This document shows positions 9,553 through 17,828 of a stretch of DNA of 64,000 nt, one piece after another. Source of the stretch: Sunxiuqinia indica. Its GTDB lineage: Bacteria; Bacteroidota; Bacteroidia; Bacteroidales; Prolixibacteraceae. The position numbers were made by a program, and so were the translations under genes. The DNA lies in contig NZ_WVEM01000001.1 of assembly GCF_009847015.1 (NCBI RefSeq), positions 310,001-374,000 of the forward strand. Reading direction: 5' to 3'. Positions within the stretch are counted from its first letter, which is position 1. The number at the start of each line of letters is the position of its first letter. The notes under the pieces were generated by a model, which saw nothing but the letters and a program-made list of their open reading frames with translations, did not search any database and had not been told where the DNA came from.

Positions 9553-10398
9553 ATGGCGAATAAGAAAATCAATCGGTTAGTAACTCAAATTAGAGAAAAC
9601 CTCGGTTTTTTCCTGTGGCTTACCTTTGGGATTTTCTTATATGTGCTTTTTTTTCAGCCCTTTCCTTTGGACCATTTCGATTTTAATAATCGGTTACTAT
9701 TTGTCGCTGGCTTTGTAGCTATCATCTTTTTTTTCGTTGTAACTATTCGAAGTGTTTTTCGTGCTATAGCGCAAACCAAATATTCGCAAACGGATGATGA
9801 ACTCTTATTTTCTTATGCTTGTGGTTTTTTCATTTTTTTGTTGAGCACCACCGCGCTTTCTTTTTATTTGAGGTATGTGGGAAAGGTCGACATATCGTTT
9901 TACGTCATTTTTAAATTGGCCCTTATCTGCATGGTCTCGCCGGTTGTTCTAAATATCTTTGATAAATACCAGGATTTGCGGTTTCAGAATACCATCTTAT
10001 TGAAGGAGAAGGAGAATGTTTTAAAAGAGATTGCGCGCTATGAGAATGATTATTTGACTCAGATGGTTGAGTTTAATTCAGAATACGGCACCGATCAACT
10101 AAATTTACCGGTGGCGGAAGTTATTCTGCTTCGATCGGCTGATAACTACGTTGAAATTATATACGGGGAAGGAAATAGCACCAAAAAGAAGCTGATCCGA
10201 AATACACTTAAAACGCTGGAAAAACAACTCAGGCCTTTCCCCAATTTTGTTCGTTGCCACCGTACCAGTATTGTTAATACCAACGAAATTGAGAAGCTAA
10301 ATCGCAAATTCAATAGCCATCAGTTACAATTGCGTCACTTTGATGAACCGGTACCTGTTTCACGTCAGTACCTGTTGAAAATCAGAGAGTCTTTGTAG
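9553..10398 (+). CDS. Membrane-anchored LytTR DNA-binding regulator
   Basis: Transcription regulator of a type common in Bacteroidota: four membrane helices (about residues 15-35, 45-70, 85-108, 115-135) in place of a receiver domain. A short linker (LKEKENVLKEI) follows, then a C-terminal LytTR DNA-binding domain (about 180-281) with LLRSADNYVEIIY, the RCHRTSIVN motif and PVSRQYL. The signal it senses is unknown; no histidine kinase is adjacent. A GTG two codons upstream (9547) is the alternative start. It sits between the ClC pair and a fatty acid desaturase, so membrane state is a possible cue, but that is only inference from position. Confidence 0.9.
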   Translation: MANKKINRLVTQIRENLGFFLWLTFGIFLYVLFFQPFPLDHFDFNNRLLFVAGFVAIIFFFVVTIRSVFRAIAQTKYSQTDDELLFSYACGFFIFLLSTTALSFYLRYVGKVDISFYVIFKLALICMVSPVVLNIFDKYQDLRFQNTILLKEKENVLKEIARYENDYLTQMVEFNSEYGTDQLNLPVAEVILLRSADNYVEIIYGEGNSTKKKLIRNTLKTLEKQLRPFPNFVRCHRTSIVNTNEIEKLNRKFNSHQLQLRHFDEPVPVSRQYLLKIRESL

Positions 10399-10671
10399 TT
10401 TAGGGGTGAATGGCACCCACCGGACTTTCCTGTTATTAAACCCCTTTTAGCTCGTTTCTCCGTCAAATTCGGTCATTAACCCCTTTTTTATTTAAAGCGC
10501 ATTGAAATGCAATATCTTTGTGTGTATTGCCGGAACGAGTTATCAATTCCCCATCGAAACAACAAAAACAAAACAGTGTTAGAACACCTGACCTGATGGA
10601 TGCTGATTCGGCTTTGGAGAATAGTATATGGCTGTAAAAGTAGCTGAATAATAACACTAGAACAGGAGAAC

Positions 10672-11754
10672 ATGAAAACAACAATCAGATTTAAAAATAC
10701 GATTCAACAAGAATTTATCAATGAATTGAGAAAAAAGATATTCGATTATTTTGAGGAAAACCAGATTTCGAAATATGGAAATTCAGGTATGGTATTTAAA
10801 ACCATTTTCATGTTTTCCTTATACCTCATACCTTATTTCTTAATGGTTTTTTCAGTAGTAACAAATCCATTTGCATTGTTTTTTCTTTTTATATTGATGG
10901 GAATTGGGATGTCTGGAATCGGGCTTTCAGTCATGCATGACGCCAACCACAATTCATACTCAAAAAAAGGAACTGTAAATAAGGTATTATCATATTCACT
11001 GAATTTTTTAGGCGGCTTTTCACGCACATGGCAATACCAGCATAACACATTGCATCACCATTATACCAATATAGAAGGGCACGATGAAGATATTGATGCC
11101 GGAGCAGTTTTGCGGTTGTCACCCAATAGCCCAAGGTATAGTTTTCATCGATTTCAACATTTCTATGCCTGGGTTCTCTATTCCTTAATGACAATTATGT
11201 GGACAACAACCAAGGATTTCAGACAACTGTATCGCTATTCAAAGGCTGGTGCATTTAAAGGAAAGAAGAAATCCATCAGCAAACTATTAACTGAGCTGAT
11301 TCTATCGAAAATCATTTATTACACCTACATGTTGGTAATTCCAATTCTTGTTTTGCCTGTGGCGTGGTGGCTGGTAGTCATTTTTTACTTGAGCATGCAC
11401 GCTGTGTGTGGATTCATTTTAACGGTTATCTTTCAAACAGCCCACGTTATGCCGTCTTCGGAGTATCCAACGCCGGATAACGAAGGTTCAATAGAAAATA
11501 GCTGGGCCATTCATCAACTGTTAACAACGACCAATTACGCACCCAATAACCGGTTGTTCTCGTGGTTTGTCGGGGGGCTGAATTACCAGGTTGAACATCA
11601 CTTGTTTCCGGCGATTTGCCATGTGCATTACCGGAAAATTTCAGTTTTAGTGGCTGATACAGCAAAGAGCTATAACTTGCCGTATCATGTTCAGCCAAGC
11701 TTTTTTTATGCGTTGAGAATGCACTTCAACATGCTCAGAAGGCTAGGGCACTAA
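10672..11754 (+). CDS. Front-end type fatty acid (acyl-CoA) desaturase
   Basis: Membrane-bound di-iron desaturase introducing a double bond into fatty acyl chains, which requires O2. All three histidine boxes are present: HDANHN (H89, H93), HNTLHHH (H124, H128-H130), and QVEHH (H309, H310), where Q replaces the first H as in delta-5/delta-6 'front-end' desaturases. Two pairs of membrane helices flank the boxes. No cytochrome b5 domain is fused, so an external electron donor is needed. Length (360) is normal. A TATCTTTG promoter-like box lies at 10513-10520, about 150 bases upstream. An O2-dependent enzyme suggests the organism meets oxygen, in line with the aerotolerance operon nearby. Confidence 0.9.
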   Translation: MKTTIRFKNTIQQEFINELRKKIFDYFEENQISKYGNSGMVFKTIFMFSLYLIPYFLMVFSVVTNPFALFFLFILMGIGMSGIGLSVMHDANHNSYSKKGTVNKVLSYSLNFLGGFSRTWQYQHNTLHHHYTNIEGHDEDIDAGAVLRLSPNSPRYSFHRFQHFYAWVLYSLMTIMWTTTKDFRQLYRYSKAGAFKGKKKSISKLLTELILSKIIYYTYMLVIPILVLPVAWWLVVIFYLSMHAVCGFILTVIFQTAHVMPSSEYPTPDNEGSIENSWAIHQLLTTTNYAPNNRLFSWFVGGLNYQVEHHLFPAICHVHYRKISVLVADTAKSYNLPYHVQPSFFYALRMHFNMLRRLGH

Positions 11755-11784
11755 TTATGCAGGGGTGCAACGTGTTGCAATGAA

Positions 11785-12195
11785 CTAGCCCATGCGGGTA
11801 TAGAACATCAGGTAGATTAGAAGAAACAAGCTTGTGAAGATTGTATTAACGACTGAAAAAGCATTCCAATTGAGCCAGAGCACCGGTAGAAAAAGCATGG
11901 CAAGCTGTGCCCCCAAGTAGAAAAACAACCCTGCTTTTTGCCATTTACGCATTTTAAATACTCCAATGAAGGAGAGCAGACTTAGTGCGGCAAACATCAG
12001 GAAATAGAGCGGCGTGATATTGTCCATGCTGGTTATATTGGTAAGCTGAATAACCAGGGCTTTGGTTCGATCGAACATCAAGGCAGCCACACTAAAAAGC
12101 AAAAAGCCAGCCAAACCTCCGATCAAACTCAGAAAGGTAGATGCAACGAATAGTAATGGTTGGTTTTCTCGGAGTTGTTGTTTGTTTTGCTTCAT
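11785..12195 (-). CDS. Small four-helix membrane protein, unknown
   Basis: Predicted 136-residue inner-membrane protein. Four hydrophobic segments are visible (about residues 15-40, 65-80, 87-108 and 112-133), with a short positively charged N-terminus (KQNKQQLRENQ) that is probably cytoplasmic. No catalytic or ligand motif is recognisable and I cannot name a family. It lies alone between the convergent desaturase gene and the co-oriented YbaK gene, separated from the latter by a terminator-like hairpin. Confidence 0.6.
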   Translation of the reverse strand: MKQNKQQLRENQPLLFVASTFLSLIGGLAGFLLFSVAALMFDRTKALVIQLTNITSMDNITPLYFLMFAALSLLSFIGVFKMRKWQKAGLFFYLGAQLAMLFLPVLWLNWNAFSVVNTIFTSLFLLIYLMFYTRMG

Positions 12196-12287
12196 AATTT
12201 ATGAATAACCTTCAGTCCATTTATCTCTTGTTAATTGGAAATCTCAATCAGTTTTCACCGCATTGGCAGCGTGAAATTAAAAAATAA

Positions 12288-12319
12288 AAAGAAACCTCCA
12301 TTCAGCTGAGATTTCTTTT
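12288..12319 (-). terminator. Terminator-like hairpin after YbaK-type gene
   Basis: Read on the minus strand: AAAGAAATCTC, 8-nt loop, GAGGTTTCTTT (one mismatch), then a T-rich run. It starts about 25 bases after the stop of the YbaK-type gene. Confidence 0.55.
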
Positions 12320-12344
12320 GTCTATTTTCAGGTTGGTGAACCTG

Positions 12345-12818
12345 TTAAGCAGTTCTGGCTTTTGCAAATTTCATAACAAAGGGTTGCACCAAACGTTCAA
12401 AATCGGCATATGCCATGCGTATCAGTTCCACATGGGTTCCGGCATTGAAGGCTATTTCTTCATCTTCAGCCAGGCTTTCGGCAACAAAAACCTGCATGTC
12501 ATAAAGGTTTCCAAAAGGTGGCATTGCTCCAATTTCGCATTCAGGAAAAAATCGTTTAAATTCCATTTCGTTGGCTAACTCAATTGTTTTGGCACCGATT
12601 TGCTCTTTCAGAAGGTCGAGGTTTACCATGTACGAAGCCGGCAGTACTGCCATGGCCATCTTTCCGTCTACTTTTACAATAACGGTTTTAGCCAATTCCT
12701 TTCCGGGAATGTGTGTGGTTGCGGCAACTCGTTGGGCATTAAATGCCAGCGAATGGCGAATGGTAATGTACTCAATGTTGTAGTGATCCAGATACTTTTT
12801 TAGTTTTTCTATTGGCAT
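12345..12818 (-). CDS. YbaK/EbsC-type aminoacyl-tRNA deacylase
   Basis: Single-domain member of the YbaK/ProRS-INS superfamily, which hydrolyses mischarged aminoacyl-tRNAs (for example Cys- or Ala-tRNA-Pro) in trans. The N-terminus has the typical opening HYNIEYITIRHS. The family lysine sits in GKELAKTVIVKVDG, followed by MAVLPASYMVNLDLLK and the GAMPPFGNLYDMQVFVAESL loop, close to the GxxPPFG signature. Length (157) is normal. It stands alone, with no tRNA synthetase beside it, so the exact tRNA substrate cannot be assigned. Confidence 0.88.
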   Translation of the reverse strand: MPIEKLKKYLDHYNIEYITIRHSLAFNAQRVAATTHIPGKELAKTVIVKVDGKMAMAVLPASYMVNLDLLKEQIGAKTIELANEMEFKRFFPECEIGAMPPFGNLYDMQVFVAESLAEDEEIAFNAGTHVELIRMAYADFERLVQPFVMKFAKARTA

Positions 12819-13126
12819 AACGGTCGTTTTAAATCATTCAGTAAAAACAATCAATAAATCAAGGCATAAAATCAAAGTACGCAGTCGAAGGTAATATCGT
12901 AAAGCAAGCAGTAGCTTAGTTGACAACTTACTCTGATAGTTTATACTCCGCAATCCTGAAGAAGGTTACTACTCGAAAAAGGATGATCGTATTGAACTCA
13001 CAGGCGAAGGTTTTCTCAATGTTAAACGTTCAAAAAAACAGATGTTTGTTAATTTCTAATCGTTTCGGCACGAGATAAAAAGTTTTACCTTTGCACTTTA
13101 AATTCGTTATCGAAAATAATTATCAA
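12819..13126. other. Intergenic region with a coding-like remnant
   Basis: No complete gene. At about 12950-13059 the plus strand reads 36 codons with normal codon usage and no start codon (…NPEEGYYSKKDDRIE, LTGEGFLNVKRSKKQ, MFVNF, stop) directly after an in-frame TAG. This looks like the 3' end of a lost gene. The rest is AT-rich with the glyA promoter box at its end. Confidence 0.35.
13086..13093 (+). promoter_or_regulatory. -7 box (TACCTTTG) for glyA
   Basis: TAnnTTTG match; it predicts a transcript start near 13100 and a ~140-nt leader before glyA, long compared with other leaders in this window. No -33 TTG at the proper distance. Confidence 0.5.
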
Positions 13127-13186
13127 ATGAAACGATCGCAAATTTTGGTATTCTGTTCCCGCTGTTGTTGGGACAAAAAAGAATGA
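13127..13186 (+). CDS. Possible 19-residue Cys-rich leader peptide upstream of glyA
   Basis: Begins about 33 bases after the predicted -7 box and ends 55 bases before glyA. The reading frame gives [19 protein letters not shown]. Its first codons resemble those of glyA (MKRDQIVF). Three cysteines in 19 residues are unusual. No function is known to me; it may be a regulatory upstream ORF or chance. Confidence 0.25.
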   Translation: MKRSQILVFCSRCCWDKKE

Positions 13187-13241
13187 CCAGGATTTTCCGG
13201 AAGTTCCATCTTATACCCATAAAGTAAACATTTTTAATACG

Positions 13242-14522
13242 ATGAAAAGAGATCAAATTGTATTTGACATTATTGAAAAAGAACGCCAGCGTCAGTTGAG
13301 CGGAATTGAATTGATTGCGTCTGAAAACTTTGTTAGCGAGCAAGTCATGGAAGCGATGGGTTCGGTAATGACCAATAAATATGCGGAAGGATATCCGGGC
13401 AAACGTTATTATGGCGGCTGTCAGTGTGTTGATATGACTGAGCAATTGGCCATCGACCGGTTGAAAGAAGTTTTTGGCGCAGCATATGCCAATGTGCAAC
13501 CGCACTCCGGAGCACAGGCAAACGCGGCGGTATTGAGTGTTATTCTTAAGCCGGGCGATAAATTTTTAGGTCTTGATCTCTCTCACGGAGGCCACCTGTC
13601 ACACGGCTCTCCGGTTAATTCGTCGGGTATTTTATACGAGCCAATTGCATACCATGTAAAAGAAGAAACCGGTTTGGTTGATTACGATGAAATGGAAGCG
13701 TTGGCTCGCGAGCACAAACCAAAACTGATTATTGGTGGAGCATCAGCCTATTCGCGCGAATGGGATTATGCCCGCATGCGTAAAATTGCTGATGAAGTGG
13801 GGGCGATGTTTATGGTTGACATGGCTCACCCGGCTGGTTTAATCGCTGCCGGATTATTGGAAAATCCCGTAAAGCATGCCCACATTGTAACATCAACAAC
13901 CCATAAAACATTACGTGGTCCACGTGGAGGTATTATTCTGATGGGTGAAGACTTTGAAAACCCGTTTGGCTTTAAAACGCCGAAAGGGGTGACAAAAATG
14001 ATGTCGGCCGTATTGGATTTCGCTGTATTTCCCGGACAACAAGGAGGACCACTAGAGCATGTGATTGCTTCGAAAGCGATTTCATTTGGCGAAGCACTTG
14101 ATCCTTCGTATAAAGAATACCAAACTCAGGTGAAAAAGAATGCAGCCGTTATGGCGCAGGCTTTTGTTGATAAAGGCTACAAAGTAATTTCAGGCGGAAC
14201 AGACAATCACAGTATGTTGATTGATTTACGGACCAAGTTTCCTGAATTGACAGGGAAAGTTGCTGAAAACACCCTGGTAAAAGCTGATATCACCATCAAC
14301 AAAAACATGGTTCCTTTCGATAGCCGTTCGCCATTCACAACTTCCGGTTTGCGTGTCGGAACACCAGCCATTACAACTCGTGGTTTGAAAGAAGACCAAA
14401 TGCCAATTATTGTTGATTTGATTGACGAGGTATTGAGCGATGTTGAGAACGAAGCCGTGATTACATCGGTTCGCGAAAAAGTAAATAAAATGATGAAAGA
14501 CCTGCCATTATTTGCTTGGTAG
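13242..14522 (+). CDS. glyA: Serine hydroxymethyltransferase
   Basis: PLP enzyme converting serine plus tetrahydrofolate to glycine plus 5,10-methylene-THF, the main one-carbon source. The N-terminal family signature [20 protein letters not shown] and [14 protein letters not shown] are present. So are HGGHLSHG and the PLP lysine region [17 protein letters not shown], with the Schiff-base lysine in TTHKT, and [11 protein letters not shown] near the C-terminus. Length (426) is normal. The ATG at 13242 fits the family start. The frame stays open upstream to 13131 without any start codon. Followed by a strong terminator. Confidence 0.98.
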   Translation: MKRDQIVFDIIEKERQRQLSGIELIASENFVSEQVMEAMGSVMTNKYAEGYPGKRYYGGCQCVDMTEQLAIDRLKEVFGAAYANVQPHSGAQANAAVLSVILKPGDKFLGLDLSHGGHLSHGSPVNSSGILYEPIAYHVKEETGLVDYDEMEALAREHKPKLIIGGASAYSREWDYARMRKIADEVGAMFMVDMAHPAGLIAAGLLENPVKHAHIVTSTTHKTLRGPRGGIILMGEDFENPFGFKTPKGVTKMMSAVLDFAVFPGQQGGPLEHVIASKAISFGEALDPSYKEYQTQVKKNAAVMAQAFVDKGYKVISGGTDNHSMLIDLRTKFPELTGKVAENTLVKADITINKNMVPFDSRSPFTTSGLRVGTPAITTRGLKEDQMPIIVDLIDEVLSDVENEAVITSVREKVNKMMKDLPLFAW

Positions 14523-14547
14523 TACACTTTCTGACTGAATAATATTG

Positions 14548-14578
14548 AAAAGGCACTCCAAACGGGTGCCTTTTTTTT
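14548..14578 (+). terminator. Terminator after glyA
   Basis: AAAAGGCAC-TC … GGGTGCCTTTTTTTT: a stem of about 7 bp (one G-T pair) extended by A/T pairs, then a run of eight T. Confidence 0.9.
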
Positions 14579-14641
14579 GCACTTCTTTTTAGCGGTTTCG
14601 CCTGTAGGTATTGGCCGTTGCAAGTTTTCTCAAAAGCGGAT

Positions 14642-14873
14642 GACAAGCTTCTGGAAATATTTTTTCGCTCTCACGTGGCATGGACAGCATGCTGGAAAAT
14701 TTTTTTCGTTCTCATGTGGCTTGGACAAGCTTCTGGAAAATTTTTTTCGTTCTCACGTGGATTGGACAAGCTTCTGGAAAATATTTTTTGTTCTCACGTG
14801 GATTGGACAAGCTTCTGGAAAATTTATTTTGCTCTCATCTGTCGTTGACAAGCTTCTGGAAAATTATTTTTGT
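14642..14873. repeat. 41-bp tandem repeat, about six units, between glyA and queA
   Basis: Copies start at 14642, 14683, 14724, 14765, 14806 and 14847, an exact 41-base period; the last copy is incomplete. The consensus begins GACAAGCTTCTGG, then an A/T tract (AAAATTTTTTTC), then GTTCTCACGTGG and ATTG. Each typical unit contains the palindromes AAGCTT and CACGTG. The outer units are more diverged than the three central ones. Because 41 is not a multiple of three, all three plus-strand frames are open and repetitive across it. This makes several spurious ORFs of 68-107 residues. It lies beyond the glyA terminator and before the convergent queA stop. Confidence 0.93.
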
Positions 14874-14961
14874 CCAAATGAACTGATGAGAAAGTGGTAA
14901 ATGCTTTCCAGGTAATCTTCGGTGTGTAAAACTTACGTTTAACCCGGGCCGTACGAGTCGT

Positions 14962-16197
14962 CTATTTCAAATACAGATTACTATCGCCGTAGCTGAGGAA
15001 ACGGTAGTTGTTGTCGAGCGCGTGCTGATACACCCGTTTCCAGTCGTCGCCCAAATAGGCTGAAATAAGCAAAAGCAAGGTGCTTTGTGGTTGGTGAAAA
15101 TTGGTAATCATACCGTCAACCAAACGAAACTGATAGCCCGGTACAATAATGATTTGGGTAGAAGCGATTACCACAGGCAGTTCGTTTTGGTCCATATAAT
15201 CGAGCAAGGCCTGCAACACATCGGCAGCAGGTTCGTGGGCGGCAGCTTCGTAGGGCGACCACTGCTTTACATGCAATTTATCGGGCGCCTGGTGCGGATT
15301 CTTCATGATTGATTTGCCCAGCCAGTAAAGGCTTTCCAGCGTGCGAATTGACGTTGTTCCCACCGCAATTCGCTTGCCCTTGTTTTGGAGGAGCTTTTCA
15401 ATCAACTGCCGCGAAACAACAATTGTTTCCGAGTGCATCTCATGGTCGGCAATGGTAGCCGACTTAACCGGTTTAAACGTTCCGGCACCAACATGCAGCG
15501 TCACTTCAGCCAGCGATATTGATTTTTCCTTCAATGATTGAAATACCGCATCGGTAAAGTGCAGCCCCGCTGTTGGAGCAGCCACCGAACCTTTTATTTT
15601 CGAATAAATTGTTTGATACCGTTCGTGGTCGCTCGCTTCAGTTTCGCGATGGAGGTAGGGCGGTATGGGTAATATTCCGCAGGCTTCAATCAGCGAGGCA
15701 AAGTCAACCGATTGGTCGTTCCAGGTAAATTGAACAACTACATTCCCTTTTTCCTGATTCAACTTTTGGGCAGTGAGCGTAATGGATTTTCCATTCACGT
15801 CAACTTCCCGTTCCAATGGCTCTTGCTTCCACTTTTTCAGGTTGCCTACCATGCAGTTCCAGCTACATTGTTGGGTTTGCTGAAACGCGAGCTGATAGTC
15901 GGCCGGCAATTCCGGATCAAGACAGAAAATCTCAATCTGTGCCCCCGTTTTTTTCTGAAATGGAAGTCGTGCACGAATAACTCTGGTATTATTCGAAACC
16001 AGTAAACTGTTTTCGGGCAAATAATCAGCGATAGAGCGAAAGTTAACATCCGATATCTCACCATTCTTCCAAACGAGTAATTTCGACGCATCGCGCTCGC
16101 TCAATGGATATTTCGCAATACGTTCGTCCGGCAAATTGTAATTCAATGCCTGCGCACTTTGATTGAAAACCGGTTTTATCGAAGTTTTTTCGCTCAT
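14962..16197 (-). CDS. queA: S-adenosylmethionine:tRNA ribosyltransferase-isomerase
   Basis: Transfers and isomerises the ribosyl part of SAM onto preQ1 at the wobble position of tRNAs with GUN anticodons, giving epoxyqueuosine. Signature stretches are visible: LPDERIAKYPLSERDASKLLV, GSVAAPTAGLHFT, VTLHVGAGTFKPV, and the C-terminal TNFHQPQSTLLLLISA … FLSYGDSNL. I choose the ATG at 16197 over the TTG at 16206, because a promoter -7 box on the minus strand (16204-16211) overlaps the TTG. The N-terminus carries ~20 extra residues before the family core. Total about 411 residues, somewhat longer than E. coli QueA (~356), mainly through a central insertion around the KKWKQEPLEREV segment. Confidence 0.95.
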   Translation of the reverse strand: MSEKTSIKPVFNQSAQALNYNLPDERIAKYPLSERDASKLLVWKNGEISDVNFRSIADYLPENSLLVSNNTRVIRARLPFQKKTGAQIEIFCLDPELPADYQLAFQQTQQCSWNCMVGNLKKWKQEPLEREVDVNGKSITLTAQKLNQEKGNVVVQFTWNDQSVDFASLIEACGILPIPPYLHRETEASDHERYQTIYSKIKGSVAAPTAGLHFTDAVFQSLKEKSISLAEVTLHVGAGTFKPVKSATIADHEMHSETIVVSRQLIEKLLQNKGKRIAVGTTSIRTLESLYWLGKSIMKNPHQAPDKLHVKQWSPYEAAAHEPAADVLQALLDYMDQNELPVVIASTQIIIVPGYQFRLVDGMITNFHQPQSTLLLLISAYLGDDWKRVYQHALDNNYRFLSYGDSNLYLK

Positions 16198-16203
16198 GGG
16201 CGG

Positions 16204-16211
16204 CAAAAGTA
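16204..16211 (-). promoter_or_regulatory. -7 box for queA (minus strand TACTTTTG)
   Basis: TAnnTTTG read on the minus strand, ending 6 bases before the ATG at 16197. It implies a leaderless or near-leaderless queA mRNA and fixes the start choice. Confidence 0.45.
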
Positions 16212-16242
16212 CTGAAATATTATTTTCGGTTAAAATAGTTCT

Positions 16243-16250
16243 TAATTTTG
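16243..16250 (+). promoter_or_regulatory. -7 box (TAATTTTG) for DUF2027-Smr gene
   Basis: TAnnTTTG match ending 19 bases before the ATG at 16270, divergent from the queA box 32 bases away. Confidence 0.5.
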
Positions 16251-16269
16251 TAGTAAAATATAGCGAACT

Positions 16270-17307
16270 ATGATGAAAGTAGGAGATCGGGTAAAATTTA
16301 TGAATGATGTCGGTGGTGGTGTTGTGACCAAAGTAGTTAGTAAGTCTTTGGTTAACGTTGAAAATGAAGACGGTTTCGAAATTCCGACTTTAGTGTCCGA
16401 CTTGGTGCTTGTTGGTGAAGAACAATACGCTAAAAAGCCAAGTGTCGAGCAATTTGCAGCGCAAGCTAATCCGAAAAAGCCAGATCCGGTTGCCGAGCCG
16501 GTAAAGGAAGAAGCTGTGCTGATTGAAGGAAATGACAAACCCAATTTTCAGTTGGCCTTTGTGCCTGAAGATAGCCGAAATCCGCTGGAAGGAACCATCA
16601 AACTGTACTTGATTAACGATAGCAATTTTTCAGTTTTATATCATTTTTCAGAGTTGAAGGGAAACGAATATAGCTCAAAAGAAGCTGGGGAGTTGGAGCC
16701 GAATACCAAGTTGTGGCTGGATTCAATTGCCCAGGTTGATATTGCCGAGCTGCCGGAATATTTCTTTCAGTTGATCTGCTATCGCGAAAAATCCAGTCAG
16801 TTGGAACGTCCTGTCGAAGCGTCAGTAAAAATTAACCCGGTGAAGTTCTATAAGTCGGGTAGTTTTACCTCCAACGAGTTTTTTAATGAAAAGGCGATGG
16901 TTGTAAGTCTGACCCCAAATCCGATGGAAAAGGTGGTTGAAAACCTGACTGAAAAGGAGGTGAAGAAAGCAGTAAGTGCTAAGGAGCCTGCCCGTAAACG
17001 AAAACGAGTTGTTGAAAATACAGATCTGCTTGAAGTTGATTTACATATCCACGAGTTAATTGATGATACCGCCGGACTCTCGAACAAGGAGATGTTGGAT
17101 TTACAAATGAATCATTTTCATGAGAAAATGGATGAGGCCATTAAAAAGCGAATAAAGAAAGCCGTTTTTATTCATGGGTTGGGAAATGGAACACTCAAGC
17201 AGGAAATTCGTCGGGAGCTCACGCATAAGTATAAAAAGTATAACTTTCAGGATGCCAGTTTTCAGGAGTATGGCTATGGGGCAACCATGGTTATTCTGCA
17301 TAAATAA
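16270..17307 (+). CDS. DUF2027 and Smr-domain protein
   Basis: Bacteroidota-specific two-part protein. The N-terminus (MMKVGDRVKFMNDVGGGVV …) is the SH3-like start of DUF2027. The middle region (about 95-235) is a beta-rich domain (NFQLAFVPED, LYLINDSNFSVLYHF). A basic linker (ARKRKRVVE) leads to a C-terminal Smr domain (about 258-345). This has the LEVDLHIHELID entry, the FIHGLGNGTLKQEIRREL motif and the YGYGATMVIL end. Smr domains are nucleic-acid binding or nicking modules (as in MutS2); here no MutS part is attached. The target is unknown. Confidence 0.9.
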   Translation: MMKVGDRVKFMNDVGGGVVTKVVSKSLVNVENEDGFEIPTLVSDLVLVGEEQYAKKPSVEQFAAQANPKKPDPVAEPVKEEAVLIEGNDKPNFQLAFVPEDSRNPLEGTIKLYLINDSNFSVLYHFSELKGNEYSSKEAGELEPNTKLWLDSIAQVDIAELPEYFFQLICYREKSSQLERPVEASVKINPVKFYKSGSFTSNEFFNEKAMVVSLTPNPMEKVVENLTEKEVKKAVSAKEPARKRKRVVENTDLLEVDLHIHELIDDTAGLSNKEMLDLQMNHFHEKMDEAIKKRIKKAVFIHGLGNGTLKQEIRRELTHKYKKYNFQDASFQEYGYGATMVILHK

Positions 17308-17340
17308 AATGAGCTGACTAGCATAGTTCAGCGTTTTTCA

Positions 17341-17348
17341 TAATTTTG
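17341..17348 (+). promoter_or_regulatory. -7 box (TAATTTTG) for rnpB
   Basis: TAnnTTTG match placed directly ahead of the RNA, 4 bases before the 5' strand of the closing stem at 17352. This agrees with a start of transcription at the RNA 5' end. Confidence 0.65.
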
Positions 17349-17351
17349 CAG

Positions 17352-17728
17352 CGCAGACCGCTCTATCGCTCTTCAATTTATATTGAAGGGAGGAAAGTCC
17401 GGGCAACACAGGGCACCATGTTTCTTAATTGGAAGGCGGGCGAAAGCTTGCAGTAGTGTAACAGAAAATAACCACCCCGGCTTGCCGGGGAAAGGGTGAA
17501 AAGGTGAGGTAAGAGCTCACCGGTTTCGGAGGTAACTTCGAGAGCCGTACGCCTCGTGGGTTGCAAGACCAAATATATCACGACCAGGAGCGGCCCGTTC
17601 CATTTCAACCTGGTTGAAAGTCGTGAGGGGTAGGTTGCTAGATCGTTGCAGTGATGCTGCGGCCAGATAAATGATAGAGGTCTTTGGTCATTTGACGAAG
17701 GATACAGAACCCGGCTTACAGGTCTGCG
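17352..17728 (+). ncRNA. rnpB: RNase P RNA (bacterial class A)
   Basis: Catalytic RNA of RNase P, which trims the 5' leader of pre-tRNAs. Conserved blocks are visible in order: GAGGAAAGTCCGGGC (17390 region), CAGGGCAC, GTAACAGAAA, the long P12-type stem CCCCGGC/GCCGGGG, GAGAGCCGTACG, and near the 3' end ATACAGAACCCGGCTTACA. The ends pair as CGCAGACC (17352-17359) with GGTCTGCG (17721-17728), the P1 helix. Total length ~377 nt is normal. Preceded by its own promoter box and followed by a long perfect hairpin. No protein gene in this stretch is credible. Confidence 0.97.
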
Positions 17729-17741
17729 TTTTTTAATTTTT

Positions 17742-17791
17742 ATACAGACAAACTATTTTTTCAATGATATGTTAAAATAGTTTGTCTGTAT
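17742..17791. repeat. 18-bp perfect inverted repeat downstream of rnpB
   Basis: Left arm 17742-17759 (ATACAGACAAACTATTTT) and right arm 17774-17791 are exact reverse complements with a 14-base loop. It may terminate rnpB, since a T-rich stretch follows. However, the stem is AT-rich and much longer than the other terminators here. Confidence 0.85.
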
Positions 17792-17828
17792 TTTATACTT
17801 TTCGGTCAATAACGAAATCCACTCACTC

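Noticed and set aside
10507-10596. 29-codon ORF with a CxxC motif upstream of the desaturase gene
   Set aside because: It overlaps the candidate promoter box TATCTTTG and has no support as a gene.
13094-13241. Glycine or other metabolite riboswitch in the glyA leader
   Set aside because: No recognisable aptamer core or terminator/antiterminator pair seen.
14642-14873. CRISPR array
   Set aside because: Units are contiguous with no unique spacers, and no cas gene is in the window.
14577-14900. Three overlapping plus-strand ORFs (68-107 codons) across the 41-bp repeats
   Set aside because: The period is not a multiple of three, so every frame shows the same repeated peptides. No coding signal; they are by-products of the array.
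17378-17608. 76-codon minus-strand ORF
   Set aside because: Antisense to RNase P RNA; the stretch is fully explained by rnpB.
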